Shown here: piece by piece, positions 57,233-64,000 of the stretch
Layout: every line of letters starts with the position of its first letter
Position numbering within the stretch: the stretch's first letter is position 1
Source: Zerene cesonia
Lineage: Eukaryota > Arthropoda > Insecta > Lepidoptera > Pieridae
Assembly (NCBI RefSeq): GCF_012273895.1
Contig: NC_052127.1
Coordinates: 4,584,247 to 4,648,246 of the forward strand
Length of the DNA stretch: 64,000 nt
Reading direction: 5' to 3'
Made by a program: the position numbers and the translations under genes
Notes under the pieces: model-generated
What the model saw: the letters and a program-made list of their open reading frames with translations, nothing else
Database searches by the model: none
What the model was told of the DNA's origin: nothing

Positions 57233-57894
57233 AAATTGCTTCTATATTTTTTGTTTTCGTGAATATAAAATAATAATATTAAATTGTAGCTTTCCGCCCA
57301 CCGCTTGACTCGAGTGTACACCGTTTACGTGATCGCGTGACAGCAACAGCCTATACAAACCTTCACGCCTACCCCGGGGTTTTATTTATTTCAATTTATT
57401 ACACAATTTCGCGACAGAAGCAGATTTCGTTCACTAGCGTTCCAATTTTTATTAATACAATTTGAACATGAGTAAGCCGCGTACAATAGCTAATATTTGT
57501 ATATAAAGTGTATATAATGGAAGTAGTGTTACGAAAACCTAATATGTATATTCAGTATTTATAACAAAAATTTATATTATTTTATAAAGTGACTCAGACA
57601 TTGCCATAAAATTTTTCGATCGTGGACCGGTAAAAGTAAGCTTTAAAAATAAAAGATAAATACATAATTTCAATAACAAAAACACGGCTTCATCAACAAA
57701 ATTTTCTCTAGTATGTATTTATATTTATATATAGCATACGTATACAGAGTATACAGAGTACCTATGTATATGTCTCTTCTGTCATTAACGCGTGTTTTTT
57801 AATTTATTGAAACTGTGTATTTATTATTTATTATCTTTAAACCTTACTTTTACCGGTTTTAACTTATTCTGTATGGTAAAAGAAAGAAACATAT
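57233..57894. other. No gene seen
   Basis: AT-rich; a diverged H4-type end (AGCTTTCCGCCCACCGCTTG) lies near 57288. Confidence 0.45.
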
Positions 57895-58035
57895 TTAATC
57901 CTGGCGATCCTAAACAGGATGATAAGATAGACTGATGTAATTATTGTACTATCACCGATCCTTAAGTTACAAAGTACGAATTAAATCTGTCCATTTAAAC
58001 TGGGTCAAAATCGAGCCTAAAGGAGTCACTTACAT
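57895..58035 (+). repeat. Interspersed repeat, AACCGACTTC family
   Basis: ACTATCACCGATCCTTAAGT, TACGAATTAAATCTGTCCAT, TTAAACTGGGTCAAAATCGA + GCCTAAAGGAGTCA: opposite orientation to 21961-22100. Confidence 0.55.
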
Positions 58036-58850
58036 ATAACAAAAAGAAGCTGATAAAATATGTAAAAAGCATTGGTACAATCAAATTTAAATGCTACAGT
58101 TTTGTATTTACAGATAAAAAAACACGTGTCAATAACAACGCAGAGTGATGCCAACAATATACAATTAAAGAGAAATATTATATGCCAGGGTTGTATTGAG
58201 TTGCTTATTAAAAGAGGCCTTGCATATGGTCCGTGAGAAAAAAACACCTAGAGAGGTTGCTGAAAAATATAAATGACGGCAATTTATTAATGGACTAGTA
58301 CTTACAAATAAGTGAATTAAATGTGTAAAAGCGTTGATGAATTTGATGGCTAATGCAGATATTATAATATATTTATATACAAGAAGAAATTATGATTATT
58401 AGTGTATTATCACTTTTATACTTATACATATGTCTATTTTAGACCTAAAAATATTACAAATTAAAAAGAAAAGGAATCATTTAATATCTCTTTTTGCATC
58501 TGTGGCTTGTTAATTCTGTCGTGTATTTTATCTATATCAATAAAAATAATTCAACAGATTCCGATTACATAATTGGGGCGCCTATTCTTTTAAATATGTG
58601 CCTGATCAGAAATCAGAGGTCATTCCTACTGGAAGATACAAGGTCGCCGTAAAGCCCAAAGCCAGGTTGAATAACTGTTATGTAACTTGATATTGACTAG
58701 CACAATTCCCTGGATGTGTTTATCAATTTTAAGGAATATTAGTATAAGTGGAAAATATATGTAGTATATGTAGTTGTTAAAATTATTATCAGTATGGAGC
58801 ACATATCGATCCATGAAAGATAATAAGTATGTAAGTATTTTTAAACCCGT

Positions 58851-58912
58851 GCGCCCCGGCTTCGCCCGTGGTACATTAGTGGTACAGCTATAGCCTTCCT
58901 CAATGTACATCT
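58851..58912 (-). mobile_element. Helitron-like (H2) 3' fragment
   Basis: CGCCCCGGCTTCGCCCGTGG + TACATT...CTATAGCCTTCCTCAATGTA: the inverted H2 end; CTAG is not preserved. Confidence 0.5.
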
Positions 58913-58924
58913 TCAAATGAGAAT

Positions 58925-59197
58925 AAAAAAAGGTGTGTGTGCGATTCACACACGATAGAAGTGAAACTTCAGTAAATCGACAAAAGAATGAGATGAATAT
59001 ATATAACAAGGGTAGGATAATTACAAAGTTTATTTGTTTAACAAAGAGGAGAGACCGATAATATAAATTGATGTATATTTCTGTCTCATTCTTTGCCGGC
59101 TTCATTCTACACATTTTTGTATTTATGTCTCTTACCTGTCGTTCTTTTCCGTTGCATCAGGTTGGAAATCACAACGATTCTAGAAGTTTCACTTCCA
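58925..59197 (+). mobile_element. MITE-like element, copy 2
   Basis: GAAGTGAAACTTC (58957-58969) is inverted as GAAGTTTCACTTC (59184-59196). The inner blocks GTAAATCGACAAAAGAATGA, TTTCTGTCTCATTCTTTGCC and GGCTTCATTCTACACATTTT match copy 1 (34138-34344) in reverse. It carries about 60 bases absent from copy 1. The 162-residue minus-strand open frame over it has no protein-like features. Confidence 0.65.
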
Positions 59198-59505
59198 AAA
59201 ATAAACAATGAAATATCGAACAATATACAGACGGACGAGGTTCAAAATAACAGCGTATTTGAACATTTTGGCACACCACCTATCTGCAGTACTGACAATA
59301 CACTAGCACTATAAGACCTCTGATAGGCCCATTTGTTTGAAGTGCAGTTCCGACCTTAAGATAACTAATATATATTAAAACTTTAAATTGCTAACACAAT
59401 TATTGCATTATAATAAAGATAGTTATAGAAATTAAAACATGCTCAATAAATCATTTCACTTTCTCGTCTCTCATATACGTTAGATATACTAAACAAGATA
59501 GTAAG

Positions 59506-59578
59506 ATCATCATCATCATCACCAGCCCTTATATGTTCCCACTGCTGGGACACAAGCCTCGTATGAAGGTTCAGTAAG
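59506..59578 (-). mobile_element. SINE-C 3' end with (ATC)n tail
   Basis: ATCATCATCATCATCACCAG followed by CCCTTATATGTTCCCACTGC and TGGGACACAAGCCTCGTATG: the inverted 3' end of SINE-C with its trinucleotide tail. Confidence 0.7.
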
Positions 59579-59739
59579 TGTTTTAAAGCGTTTATTAACG
59601 TGGTCTTCACGATATAACTTACTTTAAATTATTGCGATTGAATATTAACAAAATATAGTTATTTTATGCTCGCATTAATTAATTGAAAAGTAATTTAGAA
59701 AAAAAGGAACAATATTTATATGAACTCGAAAAACCTAGG

Positions 59740-59860
59740 GTCTCAAGCTATGTTTTTGTCAAATTTTATCCAAATCTGTTCCACTGAACCAATTTTAAGT
59801 CTGAAAAAGAGACAAACAGATAGAGTTTCTTCCGCATTTATAATACTAATAGTACATAGA
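59740..59860 (+). repeat. Possible LINE-tail-type repeat
   Basis: AGGGTCTCAAGCTATGTTTT, AATCTGTTCCACTGAACCAA, CCGCATTTATAATACTAATA; family not assigned. Confidence 0.4.
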
Positions 59861-60309
59861 AGGAATTTATTATTCAGTCATAAATATAATTATAGCTAAG
59901 TCTCCAATTATGTAAGTGTATTTGAAATCGCAAAATCTATTTCCGACCAGCAATAAAATTGAAATTGTTACACGGTTTGTCATGCATAAATTCATCAAGC
60001 TTGTTTACAAGCCGCGTAAATGTGTTTTGGAATGTTTTTAAATTAATATCCGATTGCAAAGTTTTGATTTTCGAACGTGTTTCAGTTATAACACAGATAA
60101 CAAAATACTATACGTAATAGCGAGATGTATCTCTGTCCTTAATTTATTTAAATGTATGACTGTTTTAGTGCCAAATAAAGAAATTAAATAAAAAAAATTA
60201 GTAAACGTACGCGCGTGTATTCCACTACATGCAAATCCTGTAATCCCCAAATAATTGAAAATCCCTCCTGTTTTACAAATTCAAAGAAAACTCTGTTTGT
60301 CTGTGTGTC

Positions 60310-60468
60310 ACTTTTTTACGCCCAAACCACTGAATTGCTTTGGATGATATTTGGTTACCTTATAGTTTTTATCCCGGAAATCCTACGGGAACGGAAACAA
60401 TGCGGCGAAAACTTCTGGACTGGACATTTTTTTTGATTACGCTAACGAAGCCGCGGGCGGAAGATTAG
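60310..60468 (+). mobile_element. Non-autonomous Helitron (H4)
   Basis: CCAAACCACTGAATTGCTTT, AGTTTTTATCCCGGAAATCC, TACGGGAACGGAAAC and the end GAAGCCGCGGGCGGAAGATT + AG/T; CTAG has become TTAG. Confidence 0.65.
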
Positions 60469-60738
60469 TTAATAATAATTACACGGTTCCCACGTGTTCG
60501 ATTTATATTTAAAATATAATAATTTTAGATTTAGATTCACACTAGACTGTGGAGACTAGATTATTAATCTACAGTCATAAAACTTATTTCACATTCATAG
60601 ATAGTACGTACTCGAAGTCAACTTATGGATATTAGGTTTGACGACCCCGCCACTGCTATATAAGTATATATACTTAGTCTGGCCATAAATACTGTTACAC
60701 TTAATTATAAAAAAATATTACATTTGAATTTCGAATCT

Positions 60739-61738
60739 NNNNNNNNNNNNNNNNNNNNNNNNNNNNNNNNNNNNNNNNNNNNNNNNNNNNNNNNNNNNNN
60801 NNNNNNNNNNNNNNNNNNNNNNNNNNNNNNNNNNNNNNNNNNNNNNNNNNNNNNNNNNNNNNNNNNNNNNNNNNNNNNNNNNNNNNNNNNNNNNNNNNNN
60901 NNNNNNNNNNNNNNNNNNNNNNNNNNNNNNNNNNNNNNNNNNNNNNNNNNNNNNNNNNNNNNNNNNNNNNNNNNNNNNNNNNNNNNNNNNNNNNNNNNNN
61001 NNNNNNNNNNNNNNNNNNNNNNNNNNNNNNNNNNNNNNNNNNNNNNNNNNNNNNNNNNNNNNNNNNNNNNNNNNNNNNNNNNNNNNNNNNNNNNNNNNNN
61101 NNNNNNNNNNNNNNNNNNNNNNNNNNNNNNNNNNNNNNNNNNNNNNNNNNNNNNNNNNNNNNNNNNNNNNNNNNNNNNNNNNNNNNNNNNNNNNNNNNNN
61201 NNNNNNNNNNNNNNNNNNNNNNNNNNNNNNNNNNNNNNNNNNNNNNNNNNNNNNNNNNNNNNNNNNNNNNNNNNNNNNNNNNNNNNNNNNNNNNNNNNNN
61301 NNNNNNNNNNNNNNNNNNNNNNNNNNNNNNNNNNNNNNNNNNNNNNNNNNNNNNNNNNNNNNNNNNNNNNNNNNNNNNNNNNNNNNNNNNNNNNNNNNNN
61401 NNNNNNNNNNNNNNNNNNNNNNNNNNNNNNNNNNNNNNNNNNNNNNNNNNNNNNNNNNNNNNNNNNNNNNNNNNNNNNNNNNNNNNNNNNNNNNNNNNNN
61501 NNNNNNNNNNNNNNNNNNNNNNNNNNNNNNNNNNNNNNNNNNNNNNNNNNNNNNNNNNNNNNNNNNNNNNNNNNNNNNNNNNNNNNNNNNNNNNNNNNNN
61601 NNNNNNNNNNNNNNNNNNNNNNNNNNNNNNNNNNNNNNNNNNNNNNNNNNNNNNNNNNNNNNNNNNNNNNNNNNNNNNNNNNNNNNNNNNNNNNNNNNNN
61701 NNNNNNNNNNNNNNNNNNNNNNNNNNNNNNNNNNNNNN
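60739..61738. other. Assembly gap, 1000 N
   Basis: Placeholder gap; the flanks show no obvious repetition of each other. Confidence 1.
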
Positions 61739-62784
61739 TAATAAATGTTATTTGCAGTTAACAATTTTCTTTTTTCTTTATTACAATATTTATGGCAAGA
61801 CTAGGTATATACTTTAAACATATTACTTATTAAAATAAATCATTAACGCTCCCAAGCTGTCTTGTTACTCGAAATATATATATACAGATTTTTAAATGCG
61901 TAGATTAACCTCAAATGTTCCCGGACATTTGGGTTCCAGAGATTAATGCGGACAAACAGACATAGAAAAGGTTTTTCGTACTTTTATATTGTGTTGATAA
62001 CTATTGATCATGATATAATTATATTATGCAATTTATTCATAACCAAACACTTCAGTTTTATAAATATGTACCTAAAGATGAATACACCTATAGTCTTATA
62101 GGTAAGTTATTTCATGCTACATTTTCCCTAAATTCCACAAATTCTCATTCCATTCAGAAAATCTTTTAAAGAATTACGTGTAAGAAGTATTCAGGCTAAG
62201 TCCCCTCATTATTTATAACGATTCTCCAGAGTGGGAAGGACGAGCGAAGATAAAACGACTTCCGTCATTTTGTTCCATGAAAAAGTTAATTCCAAAAAGA
62301 TTATATATATTTTATAGTCTAAATTTTTTTTTTTGGGAAAGTATGTAATTTGATTTTAGATACTGTGTGTAATGTAAGCGCTATATAATTAAACTTATTA
62401 AAATTGATTTATGTTATTTTATTTAGGTCTTCAAAAATTTCAGCCACCACAAAGAATATAATATTATGGATTCATTCTATAAGGCCAATTGGCTAAACAC
62501 TAATCTATAAAGCCAAAATATCATTGAGCGATTTTATTCAGCCATTATTTATCCAACGTCAATCCGGTGTGAGTATAACTTAACTTTAACGGCTCACATA
62601 AAATAGACCTCGAGCTCTCTCATGGACGATTTAGCCTTGAATAGCCTATTTTTGTTATTGAATACGAAATACAAATAGAAAAAATAAATGTTTTCAAAAA
62701 CTAAATACAAGATTCGATTTATAAGTCATGTAGTATAAAAGCTTCATAGTTTCCTTTCGTACACTTGTATATATATTATTTAAT
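61739..62784. other. No feature seen
   Basis: AT-rich sequence with a weak repeat-like stretch at 61890-61985 (TTTGGGTTCCAGAGATTAAT). Confidence 0.45.
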
Positions 62785-62940
62785 CTTAGCGATACTAACA
62801 AGAATGAAAGATAAATTAATGAAATGATTGTATTGTCACCTTGATCCTTGATAAGTGTAGAAATTTTGAATTAAATCTGACCTTTCAAAGTGGTTCAAAA
62901 TGGAGGATAAAGAAGTCAGAGTAAGAAAGACATGGAAACT
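62785..62940 (+). repeat. Interspersed repeat, AACCGACTTC family, diverged
   Basis: TTGTCACCTTGATCCTTGAT, GAATTAAATCTGACCTTTCA, AAGTGGTTCAAAATGGAGGA + TAAAGAAGTCAGAGTAA; same orientation as 57895-58035. Confidence 0.5.
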
Positions 62941-63464
62941 TACAAACATACAAGTGAAGCCAATTAAAGCTTGTTAACAATACATTTCGTTTATTTACGT
63001 GTTATGTTCGCCAATTTTCAGTAATATGGGTGTATAGCCACAAATAATAAGGAAACCTCCTTCGTAGAGAAGTACTGACAATAAATGACACCATCATGAC
63101 ATTATAATGGCAGCCATATTTATTTTGATAAGCGCTATGTTGCAAACATTTTTTTATTTTGTTTTTCTTGTTCTTCATAACAATTGGGCGTAATTTGAGT
63201 TGAGGTAAGTTATATTTTATGCTAATAAATATGTACGTAAATCATTTTTTATATTTAAGTCATTAGAAATTTTATTGTTGGCTATGCACTAAATTTGTAT
63301 TAAATTTAAGCGAAGTCACTTCTGAGATGCGCGTAACTTAGTTCAGAAGTCAGAGCAATGTTAAGAATTAAATATTTAAGTTTGCTAATAAAATTTATTT
63401 CATATACTTTAAACTTGCAAATATTGTACACAATATACATATACATAAAAACTGTGTGAATAAA
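62941..63464. other. No feature seen
   Basis: AT-rich sequence. Confidence 0.45.
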
Positions 63465-63664
63465 TCCTACTAATATTATAAATGCGAAAGTTTGTAAGGA
63501 TGTGTGTGCGTTTATTGCTCTTTCACGCAAAAACAACTGAACCGATTGCAATGAAATTTGGTACGTAGACAGCTTTACAACTGGAATAACATATAGACAA
63601 CTTTTTATCCCGATATTCCTACGGGATACGGACTTACGCGGTTGAAACCGCGGGGCGCAGCTAG
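63465..63664 (+). mobile_element. Non-autonomous Helitron (H1), intact ends
   Basis: 200 bp from TCCTACTAATATTATAAATG to GAAACCGCGGGGCGCAGCTAG/T, between A and T. It is the closest of all copies here to the one at 5032-5231. Confidence 0.9.
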
Positions 63665-63855
63665 TTCATACATGATAATTATACTTACTCTTAATATGTA
63701 GATACGGAATGAAAGCCAAGCATCCAGCATTTTCTCGGTTTGAAAAGAATGTAGAACGTGGAATCCTTTCTATCTCTATGTCAGCTATCGGGATCTAGCA
63801 ACTTCTATTTTATGGTTGATTTTCTTCTTAACTGAAGATTTCAGACTAATCAGTG

Positions 63856-63986
63856 ATGATGAACGTTCTCCGGTCGATGTTTGGGGTGTGCAGCAGCTCT
63901 GCTGAGAAGGGGGAAGTTCACGATATGATCAAGAAGATCTTCGGAAGTGAGCTGGTCATGAAAGATAATACGGATAGGCACAATCA
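63856..63986 (+). CDS. N-terminal coding exon of an unrecognised gene (continues past right edge)
   Basis: A good acceptor (CTGAAGATTTCAG) ends at 63844. After eleven bases ATGATG opens a frame of 43 codons plus two bases, ending AATCA/GTAAGA, a strong donor. The frame reads MMNVLRSMFGVCSSSAEKGE, then VHDMIKKIFGSELVMKDNTD and RHN. Codon use is much less AT-biased than the flanks (CTC CGG TCG, GTG TGC AGC AGC). There is no signal peptide or membrane segment, so it is probably the start of a cytosolic protein. A stop (TAA) in frame just upstream fixes the start at 63856 or 63859. Without the donor the frame would stop one codon later, giving only 44 residues. I do not recognise the family. The gene reads to the right, away from the rest of the window. 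Confidence 0.6.
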
Positions 63987-64000
63987 GTAAGACTTGCAAA

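Noticed and set aside
58626..59114. 162-residue minus-strand open frame
   Set aside because: It spans an H2 fragment and the MITE-like element, with AT-rich low-complexity composition and no domain or splice context.
1..64000. CRISPR array, bacterial operons, phage or plasmid features
   Set aside because: The sequence is clearly insect nuclear DNA; no direct repeats with regular spacers and no prokaryote-like gene arrangement.

Overview
The window is nuclear DNA from a lepidopteran, most likely a butterfly. It is AT-rich and gene-poor, and it is packed with repeats typical of Lepidoptera: short non-autonomous Helitrons ending in CTAG/T, a Metulj-like SINE family, other tRNA-derived SINEs, and LINE 3' ends. 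Introns have GT/AG borders, and AATAAA poly(A) signals follow the genes. There is no sign of bacterial, viral or organellar organisation. Four runs of N are assembly gaps: three of exactly 1000 bases and one of 163.

Supported protein-coding content is small. (1) A two-exon MBF2-family secreted protein lies on the plus strand (3207-3334 joined to 4668-4899, 119 aa). (2) Two small secreted-peptide genes lie on the plus strand (10215-10487, 90 aa; 11583-11837, 84 aa). They share a C-terminal motif C-x2-G-x2-R-x2-G-x-C, which resembles the growth-blocking-peptide / stress-responsive-peptide cytokines of moths. (3) The first two coding exons of a calbindin-32 homologue (Cbp53E) lie on the minus strand (30838-30688 and 12988-12903), separated by a 17.7 kb intron; the remaining exons were not found and probably lie beyond the left edge. 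If so, the MBF2 gene and the peptide pair are nested, antisense, inside the calbindin gene. A GC-rich block with a minus-strand splice donor (50396-50660) is a candidate promoter and first non-coding exon for it. (4) A well-formed N-terminal coding exon of an unrecognised gene sits at the right edge (63856-63986, plus strand).

Layout. 1-12.9 kb: MBF2 gene with a relic fragment beside it, a possible MBF2-like exon cut by a SINE, and the peptide pair. 13-31 kb: calbindin intron 1, holding a 2.6-3.2 kb near-identical duplication either side of a 1000-N gap, probably two haplotypes placed in series. 31-50 kb: repeat-rich, with a gapped LINE copy at 40.1-41.7 kb, two Helitrons joined head to tail, and a fold-back element around a tRNA-like core. 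50-63.8 kb: mostly featureless AT-rich DNA with scattered repeats, including a SINE nested in a Helitron with a clean 10-bp target-site duplication.

Repeat family labels H1-H4 (Helitrons) and SINE-M, -B, -C and -D are mine, based on shared sequence between copies in this window and general familiarity with Lepidoptera repeats. No database search was possible.
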